The notes beneath the pieces were generated by a model. That model ran no database searches and was not told the DNA's origin. It saw only the letters and a list, made by a program, of their open reading frames with translations. A DNA stretch of 64,000 nt from Chaetomium olivaceum (taxonomy: Eukaryota > Ascomycota > Sordariomycetes > Sordariales > Chaetomiaceae). Both the position numbers and the translations under genes were made by a program. Where the stretch lies: positions 434,001 to 498,000 of the forward strand of contig JAYWVB010000012.1 in the NCBI GenBank assembly GCA_039881045.1, in the 5' to 3' direction. Shown here piece by piece: positions 33,320 through 44,862 of this stretch. Within the stretch, counting starts at the first letter, position 1. Every line of letters begins with the position of its first letter.

Positions 33320-36300
33320 GATTCGAGCTTTGGTCCATATACAACCCCCCCGGCGGCGAGAACGTACCGAGAGCCCTCCAAGGGCGGCCGAGGCCAAGCC
33401 ACCCGGTGGTTCTGGCAGGAGACTTCAACCTAAAGAACCCACTGTGGGACGAGTTCGGACGCTACGATAGGGAATCTGAAGACCTTTTGCAGCTGGGTTC
33501 CCTGTGGGACCTCACCATCAGGACTCCAAGGGGGGCGACAACGCGAGCTCCCCAGGGGCGACAGCGAGGCCGCCCGTCAACCATCGACCACTTCTGGACT
33601 TCGGAAAACCTCCAGGCAGTATACTACGGGGAAGAATGTCGCGGAAAGTCAGACCACTACCCACAAGTGCTCGAGGTCGGGGAAGGGCGTGGGCCGAGGC
33701 CAACCCAACCAGACGGCTGGGCCTGGAAGAAGATGGACAGGGAGAGGGTGAAAGCTGAATCAGAGCTGCTGTGTAGGGCCATGGGTCTCACAGACCCGGG
33801 GCCGAATGGGCTACTGAGCAGGACCCGAACAGTCGAGGGTCTCGACAATGCTTTTGATAGCCTGGTGGAGTGGCTCACATGGGTCGCTGGGGAAAGCACT
33901 CCACGGAAGAAGGCGAGCTGCGGCTACAGCTCTCACTGGTGGACTGTGGAGGTGCAGCAGGCCGCCCGGGAGGCCAGGAGGGCCGAGAGGCTGGCGAAGG
34001 AGACTCGGGCAGAGTACTGTTGGGAGGAGCTCGGCGAAAGACTCAAGGACCTTGCCAGAACAACGCGAGAAGCACGGACGAGGGCTTGGAGGAACAACCT
34101 GCAGGAAGCAAGCGGGGCAAAGAAGCCCGATCAGATGTGGAGCTTGGAGAGATGGGCTAGGCTACGGAGCTTTTTACCGCCGGAACCGCCGAGGCTACCG
34201 GCATTTAAGGACTCGTCCGGGCAGGTAACGGCCGAAACGCACGATCAGAAGGCCAGCGCACTGGCCGAGAGGTTCTTCCCGGACCCACCGGCCAACCTAA
34301 CGGACGTGGGAGACCAAGCCTTTCTGGACAGCTGGAACCCGGGCTTCGACGTCTCACAGGCAGTGACGCCGACCGAGATCACGAAAGCGATAGGAAGAGC
34401 AAGCCCCTGGAAGGCGCCAGGGGAGGATCTGCTCCCGGTGGGTCTCCTGAAGGCATGTGGAACACCACTGGCTGAAGTGCTCGCTGTACTGGCGACGAGG
34501 TGCCTGGAACTGGGGTGGTTTCCCGACCGGTTCAAAAGGGCAAAGACCATAGTACTACCGAAGCCGGGGAAGGCACCGCCAGTGTATCAGACCCCAGGAG
34601 GATATAGGCCCATTGCGCTACTGCCGACCCTAGGGAAGGTAGTAGAGTCAGTGGTCGCCAGGAAGGTCACTCAAGCTGCAGGAGCCAACGGCTTACTACC
34701 GGACGAACAAATGGGAAACAGGGCACACCGCTCCACGGAGCTGGCTGTGCGGCTAGTAGTAGCCCAGGTCCAGGAGGCGTGGAGACAAAAGGCCACGGCA
34801 TCCCTGTTGCAACTGGACATTTCAGGGGCCTTCGATACGGTCAACCACGCACGACTACTAGCAACTCTGCGAGAAATGGGCTACCCGAGGTGGCTTGTCC
34901 TCTGGACAAAAGACTGGTTGACGGGCCGAGAGGCCACCCTCCTGTTTTGACGGCAAGACGGCGGCACCGACAGCAATTCGGGCAGGGGTCCCCCAAGGCT
35001 CACCGCTTTCCCCTGTCCTCTTCATCCTCTATATTTCCTCATTATACAAGCAGCTAAAAGACGAGCACCCTCACTTGGCTATAACGGGGTTTGCGGATGA
35101 CACCAACCTCCTGGTATTTGGTCGAAACCCCGAGGCCAATGTCCGGCAACTGGAGGCGGCGTGGGAAACATGTATGCGATGGGCGGACAGTCGGGGGATG
35201 AAGTTCGCCCCGGAAAAGAGCGAGCTAATTCATTTCAACAAGGGACGACGGCAGTGGACGAACCAGCTGGAACTCACCAACCCAGGGAGAGGCACCAGCC
35301 CCGTCAGACCAAAAGAGTCTGCCAGGTTTCTAGGAGTCTGGCTAGACCGGAAGCTCAACTGGAAAGCCCACCTTGCGGCGGTGGAGAGGAAGCTGAAGAC
35401 CCAGAGCTACGCCCTGTCGAGGCTAGCGGCGACGACGTGGGGACTGGGGCTAGCTAAAGCGCGAGAAGTGTACACAAAGTGCATCCGGTCAGCGCTGGCC
35501 TACGGCGCATCGTCGTTTCACATCCCCACGGACGTAGGAGGCGAGCCGGTAAAGAAAGGCATCACCAAGGCCCTCGGGAAGGCCCAGAACAAAAGCTTGC
35601 GGATTGTGACGGGAGCCTTCAAGCACACTCCCATCCGCAACCTTGAAACGGAGGCGTGGGTGCCACCGTTGGACCTATACCTCAACAAGCGACTTGCGGA
35701 CTTTGAAACCAGGCTCCAGCGAACCGACTTAGACGACGGCCAGGGCGGCAAGAAGACCGCAGGGAGCGTCGTTCTTACCGCCTGTCGCAAGATACAGCAG
35801 AGACTCCGGTCGGGGTACGGCGGCAGGGGCCGGCCGCGAACAGTGGGACTGCGGGAGCCCACGGCAGTGGAGAACGCCGCAAGCACGATTGCGCGCTGGA
35901 CGGGGGGAGCTGTAGATACAAACAGGGTAGCGGAGGAAGCCTGGAGAGCGAGGTGGCTAAAGGAACGGGACGGTAGAGCAATCACCAGACCAGCGGACGA
36001 CTTTGACCATCAGCGAGAGACGCTATTCCGAGAGGAAACCCTAAGACGGCACGACGGTCTCACCAAGGCGAGGAGTTCTCTGCTGGTCCAGATCCGAACG
36101 GGGGCAATAGGCCTACGGGACTTTCTGTTTACACGAGGAGTCCCAGAGATCCTAACGCCCGCCTGCCAGTGCGGCGAAGGACGGGAGACTGCCGAGCACC
36201 TGGTAGTGTGGTGTTTGGCCCCACCGCTGACTCGAAGATGGGAGAGAGCTGGAATTCGAACGCGACGGGACTTTTACTCTGTTCTGCACGGTATTGATCC

Positions 36301-36406
36301 TGCAACAGCACGGCTCACGAGGAGGGTCCTGGGATGGCTGATGGACTCAGGAAGGCTGCCGATGTACAGTTTGGCTAGGAGGCTCGAGCTGGAAGCGGCG
36401 GCCTAA
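33320..36406 (+). pseudogene. LINE ORF2: endonuclease (partial), reverse transcriptase, C-terminal zinc knuckle
   Basis: The first codons read ELWSIYNPPGGENVP and HPVVLAGDFNLKNPLW, which is the middle of an APE-type endonuclease. STIDHFWTSENLQ and KSDHYPQ follow. The RT spans PWKAPGEDLLPVGLLKACG, GYRPIALLPTLGKVVE, QLDISGAFDTVNHARL, RAGVPQGSPLSPVLFILYIS and the catalytic TGFADDTNLLVFG. The C-terminal knuckle is CQCGEGRETAEHLVVWC. The main frame (33406-34950) stops at GREATLLF, and the protein continues in another frame from about 34947 to 36406, a one-base slip. The 5' end of the endonuclease, and any ORF1, are absent. It is not autonomous as read. Confidence 0.9.
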
Positions 36407-36587
36407 CACGCCCCTCCTTCGGAGGCCAGGGGGCCTCCTCTCTTTGTATTCGCAGGCTCACACACGTGTACTTTCCTTGAAGATTGGTATGGGTTTTTCA
36501 TCCGGCCTGTGAGGGCGCGGTTTTCCTGTACAGTAAATAGCTGAGGGTCCGGCACGCCTTAAGGCACAGCGGAGTATGAATAATAAT
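33320..36587 (+). mobile_element. Tad-like non-LTR retrotransposon (LINE family A), 5'-truncated
   Basis: About 3.27 kb. It begins inside the endonuclease domain and ends in a 3' UTR with an (AAT)n tail (36577-36587 and beyond). The matching 14-bp flanks support target-primed insertion of a truncated copy. A fragment of the same family lies at 23.2 kb. Confidence 0.9.
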
Positions 36588-36601
36588 AATAATAACCAGA
36601 C

Positions 36602-36961
36602 ACCGGGCACTCGGTCGAGTTAGTCCATCCTCTCCCAACTAGCTCCATCGGTACACCTCAGAATCTCTGCGGAGTAGTACCTCAAAATGAGGCGACTGTG
36701 CGTAAAATCCACTCGCTCCCTCGCCCTCCTTCCGTCCTCTCTATCACACAATTTACCGCACTGTATAGTGAAACTACTTTTGGCACTCCCATTAGGGCTT
36801 TGGTTGCTTTTCACACACGAAAACCCAATCTTCCCATAACCCCCAACCCGAATTTTAGCTTTTTCCAGAGTGCGTCGTCTCTTCAACAATCAATTCCCAC
36901 TTCCCTCGTCTTCCACTCGTTCTCTCCTCTCAGAGTTCAACTTCGGAGGGCAACATTCACG
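36602..36961 (+). promoter_or_regulatory. Upstream region of the KAR5-like gene
   Basis: About 360 bp between the LINE target duplication and the start codon. There are pyrimidine-rich stretches before the ATG (for example TCCCTCGTCTTCCACTCG), common in fungal core promoters. No specific binding site could be assigned. The LINE insertion ends within 400 bp of the start. Confidence 0.35.
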
Positions 36962-38538
36962 ATGCAGGCCCGTTCGTTAATTCTAGCACTTTTGGTGCTC
37001 TGCATCAACGGATTTACTTGGGGAAATGGGAGAAGTGGCCGGGCTGGTAAGTTGGGTGAGACCTTTGAGGGTGCGGCTAACACTTATCTTTTGGTAGTGC
37101 CAACCTTAGACAAGCCATATGAGCGGCCGTCGAGCTCCCGTCTACCTAATATTTATGCCGTTGCGCTCACCGAGCTTCAGGAACTAGAGTTACATCCTCT
37201 CTGCCACCGCGTGGCGGCGCGGCTCTTGGTGAACAACTGCGAACTAGTGGACGGCAAGGACGAAGCGACAATCCTCACTGACAGCGGACGAAAGGTGCGC
37301 GACTTTGTCGACTCGTACGCAGCTAGTCTGGCCATTTGCGATCTTGAGAGAGGAAACTTCGTGATTCCGGCGGAGTGCGCAAAATTCCGGGAGCCGTCGC
37401 TTAGTCAAATCGCCATCAGGAACGAACCCCAGCTGCATGTGAGCTCGGGAGAGATTGGGCTATGTCTCGCAGCTCTGGCTGCATCAGACGCGGCGGCTTG
37501 GAATACCTGGGTCAGCTATCGCCACAAGGCGCTACGCTTTTGCGAGGCTGCGAGGGCGGACCATGAGAAGGGTTAGTGCTGTTGACCCAAGCGACTAAAC
37601 GCCACTAATACTATCGCAGCAAAAAACATTTTGCTTTACCAGCGACTAACACAGGTTATCGCTCGGCTTACCGATAGTGTCGAGGCCGAGCTACAGCAGC
37701 GGCTAAATGACCTTGATAGCCGCGCCCGCCAGTCAGTGGAAAGACTCGAGCAGCTCACGCCACAAATCGGGCGATTGAGTAAAGAAGTGGCAAAATTGGA
37801 AAGCTACCTCTCGGGAGACCTGGACCTGGCACTAAGACAGTCCTCGAAGTCCATCAACGATGGGCTCCAACACGCCGACAACCTGCAGCAGCTGTTGAGA
37901 ATGTTGCTGGCTAATGTTCTGGAGAGCAATTCTCAACTAGCCTTGGCGTATGAGCAATCTCTACAGCGCGCATCTCAAAGAGTTAACGACGACATGGGGG
38001 CTCTGGTAGCTGTGTTGTCTACAGCCATGACATCCTCCAGTTCTCTCCAGAAGCAGATAGTAAGCTATAACAACCCTCAACCCTAGGCTCGCCCGCTCAC
38101 TCTCCTAAGCAACTGTCAGACAAACAGGCAGCCGTGCTCGCCCAACGGCAGGAAACCCTCCACCACGGCATGGACCGGTTGGCTATAGCAACTGAGACGC
38201 TGTCCGAAAAGTTTGAAGACCACTCGAGTATGCTAAAGCAAGTAAGCAACATCACCAACGATATTCTCGATACCTTGGAAGAAACTGCTGTCGTGGCATC
38301 TTCTGTCAACGAATCTTTTAGCCGCGCGACGACTCTGCGCCGGTGGCCTTTCGCTATCTTTCCCACAGCTACTCTTGTCCTGGGATCATACGGGCTTCCA
38401 CCATCGATCCTTCGCAATCTCGCTCTGTTGGCGCTAGGCGGGCTGGTCGGCTTCATGGTCTCGTCTTACGATCAACTCACGACCCAATTATTTGATGCTT
38501 TGCAAGCTACGGCAAACATCACAGAATCTTCGCTCTGA
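36962..38538 (+). CDS. KAR5/Tht1-type nuclear fusion (karyogamy) protein
   Basis: There are four exons: 36962-37046, 37098-37571, 37620-38059 and 38110-38538, with introns of 51, 48 and 50 nt and consensus GTAAGT/GTTAGT donors. The total is 475 residues in one frame. A signal peptide (MQARSLILALLVLCINGFTW) precedes a Cys-containing domain (LHPLCHRVAARLLVNNCELV, SYAASLAICDLERGNFVIPA, ECAKF). This is the pattern of the Tht1-like nuclear fusion family. Long coiled coils (residues about 190-380) and C-terminal hydrophobic helices (FAIFPTATLVLGSYGLP and NLALLALGGLVGFMV) follow. The family works at the nuclear envelope/ER membrane to fuse nuclei after mating. Its place between MAT1-1-3 and MAT1-2-1 is notable, since the product acts in the same sexual cycle. 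It may be the main copy or an extra one. Confidence 0.82.
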
Positions 38539-38820
38539 TGGACGACGTGGAGATTAGAAGGGGCTCAGCGTTGCCACTCAAGCCTTCCCGAGGAGTGTGG
38601 GGCACACGGGACTGGCTTGTGCTTATGCACAGCTTCTTTCCTACAAGAGGGACCGTGCCGCGCAGCGGCACGCCAAAGGAAGCCTGGAGGAACGGGCCGG
38701 CGCAGTTAGCCCACGGCCGCAATACAATGCTGTCGTGCGATTAGTTTCAGGCCGCTTGTCAGGCCGCTTGCCGAATGTTGAGAAAGCAAGCAAAGGCAGT
38801 TCTTTGGTCAATCTCAAAAT

Positions 38821-40230
38821 CTAGTCATACAGCCGCGCCTTCTTCCTTCCTGCTGTGGATCTCTTGCTTCTGACCGGTTCGGGAGAGCTTGCTTCCTTCC
38901 TCTTCTTTGTTGAGGTACTGCTACTCGAAGCGAGTTGAGCGTCCAACAATTCCTCTGTGTCCGAACCATCGTTCGAGCCATCGCCATCTAGATCAACAGT
39001 TAGGTGAGCCGTGGGTCTGGAAGGCGGCGATACATACCTGAAGATGGAACTGTGAACACCGGGGCAGGGTCGGCCGTGATTGAATCCACCGGTGCTCCAG
39101 GGCTGGCTGCTAGTTCGGTCGTTTCGCGTGCTGCGGCGGTCTTTGGGGCACGGTTTGGTGACGAGAATGGGTTTCTGCTTGCGACTCCTCCGGGGCCAGC
39201 TGGGCGTGGTGTCGTAGGTGACTTGTCGACAAGGTTCGATGATTTTGACGTGGGTGTATTGTTGGTAGACAAGGAATTCTGCCGAATGAATTCCCAGTTG
39301 TCGGGAAGAATTACCAGGATTCGAACGCTGGAATCGACTAGCTGAGGCCCTCGGATTAGGTCGCGGTCTAGGACCCCCAGGAGTCGGCCACTGCATGCGA
39401 TCCACGAGCCTTTAGGAAAGGGGTTTGCGGCGGTCCGCATCCATCCGGCCAGTGACTTCCAGGGTTGCTGCTCGACGGGGAAGAGAACAAGGACGTGGCA
39501 TATGTGTATACCCTTCCGAGGCGGGCGGTCGTTCTCTGGTTGCAAGTAAGACCCGAGTTTGACGAACACCGAAGTCTTGATCAGCGGCTCTGGCCAGACT
39601 CCGTCCTTAATGTGGAAGGTATCTAGGTCGACAGGGCCGGCAAAGGATACATGTGCTGAAGTGGTTGGCCAGGGAGCTGTCTCGTCAGGACCACCGAGCT
39701 GGCGGGGGATGACACTTGGAAGTGTTAGCAGCTAGTCTAGGTTCTGCTTCAGTGCAAAATAATAGGGCGTACGGAGTCAAGCCGTCATCGCGCGGCAGTG
39801 CCAGTGCCACCTGTACAGACTGTGATTCGTCTGTTTCCCACCCGCTGAATCCTACGCCTTGGAAGGTGAGCTTGTTTGGGAAAAGTCGGGCGACGATACT
39901 GAACCACTTCCCTTCCCAGTCCTCTTCCAGCGTTGCTATTCTCGCTTCGGTGTTGAACATGGAGAGTATCAACGGAAGCCCCGAGCTTTCTTCGTCTCTA
40001 GTACTCAGGAGGCGCGGGTACAGCTCCTGGATAAAAGCGGGTTGGATGAATGATAGGAAAGTTCCGGCCTTGAAGTTTCCTGCACTCGTGTACCGGGAGC
40101 CAGATGGGAGAATGTCGCACTGGGCCAAGTCGGAGTGGTAAGTGACGATGAGATCCGAACCGATTGTCCCTTGGTCTCGCTTGTTTGGCCGTGGGGGGAT
40201 CGGGTAGACGGCAGAGACCGAAGAAGCCAT
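38821..40230 (-). CDS. Conserved-looking protein of unknown function, intact
   Basis: There are three exons: 40230-39773, 39714-39038 and 38987-38821, with introns of 58 nt (GTACGC..CTAAC..AAG) and 50 nt (GTATGT..CTAG). They give 433 residues with no break. The start is the ATG at 40230 (MASSVSAVYPIPPRPNKRD). The body is globular with mixed strands (GSDLIVTYHSDLAQCDILPS, KGIHICHVLVLFPVEQQPW, GSWIACSGRLLGVLDRDLI), then a Ser/Pro/Thr-rich linker and a basic, NLS-like C-terminus (STKKRKEASSPEP.. GRKKARLYD). The GSWIACSGRLLGVLD segment could be an OB-fold-like strand pair, but this is only an impression. It is probably nuclear. A solo LTR sits about 110 bp upstream of the start and may affect its promoter. 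The gene converges with the KAR5-like gene. Confidence 0.75.
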
Positions 40231-40340
40231 GGCGGCGTTAGTAGCGTTCCAGCTTCTACCAATAAAGAATTGAGTTCTAGGAGAAAGGCTGAGGGACAAA
40301 GAATGTTGAATGCTGTTCCTTGAAGAATAAATGCTGAACT

Positions 40341-40567
40341 TGTTGGATTCGCCACACGTAACTGTTGAAAAGTCATGGCACCGGAAACGGTCATGACACC
40401 GGAAACGGTCATGACACCGGAAACGGTCATGACACCCGGAAACTGACAAGACAAAGGAGAGATTTAGGATAAAGCCACTTGCTCTGAAGAACTCTGAGAC
40501 GGGGGACAGACAGAACAATCGATCAATTCTTTCTCCCCATCTTTCCATCTGAATGTCGTTTCCAACA
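40341..40567. repeat. Solo Copia-type LTR, copy 1
   Basis: This 227-bp sequence runs TGTTGGATTCGCC...GTCGTTTCCAACA, with the TGTTGGA/TCCAACA ends typical of Copia LTRs. It matches 57142-57424. It contains four tandem 18-bp units (GTCATGACACCGGAAACG, with small changes) against three in the other copy. It also lacks a segment of about 75 bp (GGTACCGGAAACGGATTC..) present in copy 2. No target duplication is found, perhaps because LINE B begins at its right edge. Confidence 0.8.
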
Positions 40568-43500
40568 GATACAGTTCAACTATCGACCTGGTCCTAGCCT
40601 CGGAGGAACTGAGAGAAGCCGTGATTAAGTGCGGTGTGCATGGAACGGAACACGGTTCAGATCACCGGACGATCGAAACAGTTTTCAATATCGAGGTACC
40701 TGTGCCGGCACACCACGAGCGACTGCTTCTCAAGAACGCGCCATGGAAGCAGATCAGAGCCAAGATTGCAGATACACTAAGGGACACCCCAGCGAACGGG
40801 ACGGTTCAGCAAAGAACGGGCCGCCTGATGTCCGCCGTCTCGGGTGCGGTCCACTCCCTAACCCCTAAAGCCCGGCCGTCGTCATACGCTAAGCGATGGT
40901 GGACTACGGACCTGACGCAGCTACGTCACATCTACACGCACTGGAGGAACCGCGCTCGCTCGGGACGCCGGGCGGGCTGGACTACAGCCGAGATTGAGGA
41001 ATTGGCGAAGGGTGCAGCAAAACAGTATCACGATGCCATCCGGCAACAGAAGAAGAAACAATGGGCTGAATTCCTTGCGGACAACGACAATATTTGGAAG
41101 GCTGCAAAGTATCTACAATCCGGAGATGACAGTACGTTTGGAAGAATCCCGCAACTTGTTAGAGCGGATGGGACATGTACGGCCGACCATACGGAACAGG
41201 CCGAAGAGCTCCTAACAAGGTTCTTCCCGGCCTTGCCTGACACGATCGACGATGAAGGTCACAGACCACAGAGGGCACCCATTACGATGCCTATCCTCAC
41301 GATGGAGGAAGTCGAACGACAGCTGTTCGCAACGAAGTCCTGGAAGGCACCAGGAGAGGATGCTCTGCCGGCAGTGGTGTGGAAGGAAGTCTGGCAGGTG
41401 GTCAAGCACCACGTACTGGCGCTCTTCCGTACTTCGCTAGAGGATGGGGCCCTTCCTAGTCAGTGGCGTCATGCTAAGATCATCCCGCTCAAGAAACCGG
41501 GTAAAGAGGACTATACCATCGCGAAGGCGTGGAGACCAATCTCTCTCTTAGCAACGCTGGGCAAAGTGCTGGAGTCGGTGATCGCGGAACGGCTGTCCCA
41601 CGCCGTGGAGACCTACGGCCTACTGCCCACCAGCCACTTCGGCGGGCGGAAGCAACGGTCAGCAGAGCAGGCGCTAATATTTCTACAGGAGCAAATCTAC
41701 ACGGCCTGGAGAGGACGGAAGATTGTCGCCTCATTAGCTTTGATGTCAAGGGAGCCTACAACGGAGTCTGCAAGGAACGGCTGGTGCAGAGGATGAGGGC
41801 GCGCGGTATCCGGAGGAGCTGTGCCGATGGACAGAAGCTTTCTGTTCTGATCGTACGGCCTCTATCCAGGTCAACGGGCATGCTGCGGAACGACGGGACC
41901 TCCCACAGGCTGGCCTGCCCCAAGGCTCGCCCCTCCCTCCTCTGTTTGTTCCTCTTTTTCAACGCGGATCTGGTCCAGCGGAAGATCGATAGCAACGGTG
42001 GTGCGATAGCTTTTATCGACGACTTTACCGCCTGGGTCGCAGGTCCGACGGCACAGAGCACACGCCAGGGGATTGAAGCAATCATCGATCAAGCACTAGA
42101 CTGGGAAAAGAGGAGCGGAGCGACATTTGAAGCAGACAAAACAGCCGTCATCCACTTTACCCGCAAAGCGTACAAAGCTAACTCGGAGCCCTTTACCATC
42201 AAGGGCCAGGAGGTTCGGCCCGAAAGATCACGTCAAAATCCTAGGAGTGGTCATGGATGCCAAGCTCAGGTATAAGGAGCATATCGCAAGGACGGCCTCC
42301 AAAGGGCTCAGCGCGGCATTGGAGTTGAAACGGCTGCGTGGTCTGTCTCCGCGTACGGCGCGGCAGCTATTCACGGCTATGGTCGCGCCAGTGGTGGACT
42401 ACGCCTCCAACGTCTGGATGCACCAATGCAATTGGAAGACGTTGCCGGCCTTAGACAGGGTGCAGAGGGTTGCGGCGCAGGGGATCATAGGAACGTTCAG
42501 CACAGTAGCAACACGCGTGGCAGAAGCGGAAGCTCACATCCCCACGGCTCAAGATCGATTGTGGAAGAGGGCGATCAAGATGTGGACGGATATCCATACC
42601 CTGCCAGAGACGAATCCACTCCGCAACACCACCTCCCGGATGCGCAAGTTCCGGGCATCCTACCGCTCGCCATTATTTTGCGTAGCGGATCTCCTGAAAG
42701 ATATGCCATTGGACGGCCTCGAAACCATCGCTCCGGTGGTATTGGCGCCATGGGAAGGGCGAGTCCGCACTACGTTTAACGGAACAGGCATCATACAGAA
42801 GGAAGCAGAGTGGGCGGTCCAGATCGCCGTAAGCAGCTCCGCACGAAACAACATGGTAGGGTTCGGAGGAGTCGTCCGTCTCCCGCTACCGATGCGAGAC
42901 AGCTTAAGAAACGAAGCATTCAGTGTGACGCTGGGCTCCAGGTCGGAGCAGAACCCGTTCTCAAGCGAGCTCGCGGCTATTGGGCACGCGTTGAAATTGA
43001 TTCGAAATATCAGATACCGCAAGATCATCCTTGCCACGAGCAACAAGGCAGCCGTGATGACCTTGGAGCGGCCACACCAGCAATCAGGGCAACAATATCT
43101 CTGTCAGGCGTATGATGCGATAAGTGCCTTGCGCAGGGCCGTAAACACAATCTCGGTCGTCTGGATCCAAAGGGGTACCAAAAATGAGCTCCTGAACATA
43201 GCCAAAGCGAAAGCAAAGGAGGTAACGCGGCGACAAGCCACGCCACAGACCCAGGATCCTGCCATGCGGTCAACGGCCCTTCGGATAGCCTGGGCAAAGC
43301 GGACACCACCTACGACGCTGCCAGACAAAGTGAGGAGACATTCCAAGAGAGTCGATATAGCGTTACCAGGGAAGCACACCCGACTATTATACGACAACCT
43401 GTCTCGAAGCGAGGCCGGCGTACTTGCTCAGCTTAGAACAGGCATGGCCAAACTCAACACGTACCTACATCGTATCAAAGCAGCACCTTCAGATCAATGC

Positions 43501-43749
43501 GCGTGTGGACAAGCAAGAGAGACAGTGGAGCACTTCCTCTTCCGATACAAGCAATGGGATCAACACCGTACGGAAATGCTGCAATGTACGGATGTCCACA
43601 GGGGCAACCTCTCCTTCTACCTGGGAGGAAAATTGCCCTCGGATGACAAGCACTGGTCCCCCAACATGCAGGCGGTGAGGGCGGCGATACGCTTCGCCAT
43701 TGCCACAGGTCGTCTGGGGACAGAACAACCGCAGAATGAAGTAGACTAA
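40568..43749 (+). pseudogene. LINE B ORF2: reverse transcriptase, RNase H, zinc knuckle (frame-broken)
   Basis: It opens with the last endonuclease motif (STIDLVLASEEL, EHGSDHRTIE). RT motifs are KSWKAPGEDALPAVVWKEVW, WRPISLLATLGKVLE, then in another frame FDVKGAYNGVCKERL, a degraded QGSP region near 41920, and catalytic IAFIDDFTAWV (FIDD in place of FADD). From 42127 a third frame carries HVKILGVVMDAKLRYKEHIA, an RNase H-like domain (AVQIAVSSSARNNMVGFGGV, FSSELAAIGHALK) and the knuckle CACGQARETVEHFLFRYKQW, in which the expected Cys appears as Tyr. Several single-base slips separate the frames. It cannot encode one active protein as read. Confidence 0.88.
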
Positions 43750-44071
43750 CCCCGACATCCTTAACCCCGACTAACGACTCCCCCCCCCCCCCTTCATCTC
43801 GTGCTATACCGAGTAAGCGCGCTTCAACCGCTGAAGATAGGACGTTGAACACTTGGAGATCGGCCTTCAAGCTAGCTTACTATTATACTACTAACCCACG
43901 AGCACCCGCAGCAGAAAGGACAAAATTGTAAGGAGATAAGTGAGAAAAAAGGAGGTTGTACGGGCTTGAGGAGATTAGGATCCATTGTTGGATATGTACT
44001 AGTAGACACGTGATAGTTGCCCTTTCGGGTTAAGCCCGCCGGGCGGAATAAATTGTGTGTGTGTGTGTGTG
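40568..44071 (+). mobile_element. Non-LTR retrotransposon (LINE family B), 5'-truncated
   Basis: About 3.5 kb, starting at the end of the endonuclease domain and ending in GCCCGCCGGGCGGAATAAAT followed by a (TG)n tail. The same 3' end and tail occur in the fragment at 58.6-59.6 kb. It is a different family from the (AAT)n-tailed LINE A. Confidence 0.88.
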
Positions 44072-44862
44072 CAAGAGCCCCGGAATGTTAACCATCGACC
44101 TGTTGGAAGTTGTGGCATTTGAAACACGGAAAACCTGGTTGCCGATGCGCTAATGTTAGATGGTTTCCAGGGGTTGAACAAGAGGCTATAAAAGGAGGTC
44201 AGGGCGGTGCCCGCCACGGAGGACGAAGACAGAACAGCCTTCAATTGATGACTTCTGGGATGCTCCGAGGATCCCAACCCACTGTTGTAAGCTCCATCAT
44301 CTGTGTGATAACCGTGGAATCGTGGCTGTTGGTTTCCAACACGACCGTCCGGGATCCTGTGGGGAGTGCCCATGAATACGATTTCTATGGCGCAATTGAA
44401 TATACCCCAATGTACACTCGTAGTAAAATATAGCTTATACCGCAAGGGCAACTGGATTACATCGAGGACAAAACCTGTTATGGCTCCCGCCCCTAGCCGA
44501 TGGGTCTGCGGTCTAATCAGCGGCTTAGGCGTGACAACAACTGGGTAAGCACGGATCGCCTTCAAGCAGACTATCCCGCAAGTTTACTCATTTGAAACCG
44601 CTTAGCCACTTTAGTTAGTACCGAGACACCGCTAGTTATGTAATTTACGTCTCCGTTCGAAGCGTCTCCCGGTCCGCTTTTCCGACCACTATTCTCTCGT
44701 GGAACGTAAGGCAAGTAGCCCTACCGTCCATTATGTTGTATTAAGCCCTTTATGACTAGCATCACATTTCAGATCCAAGATCCTCCGAAACAAACCATTA
44801 CTTCCTAGCTCTACCATGTTCCATCAGTCCCCAATGTTGCTTCACGGCACTCTTGGTTCGAC
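44072..44862. other. Intergenic, no supported gene
   Basis: It follows the (TG)n tail of LINE B. Only short open frames occur. A segment near 44290-44320 shares a short similarity (GGTTATCACACAGAT, on the minus strand) with about 27666-27680, too short to interpret. Confidence 0.4.
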
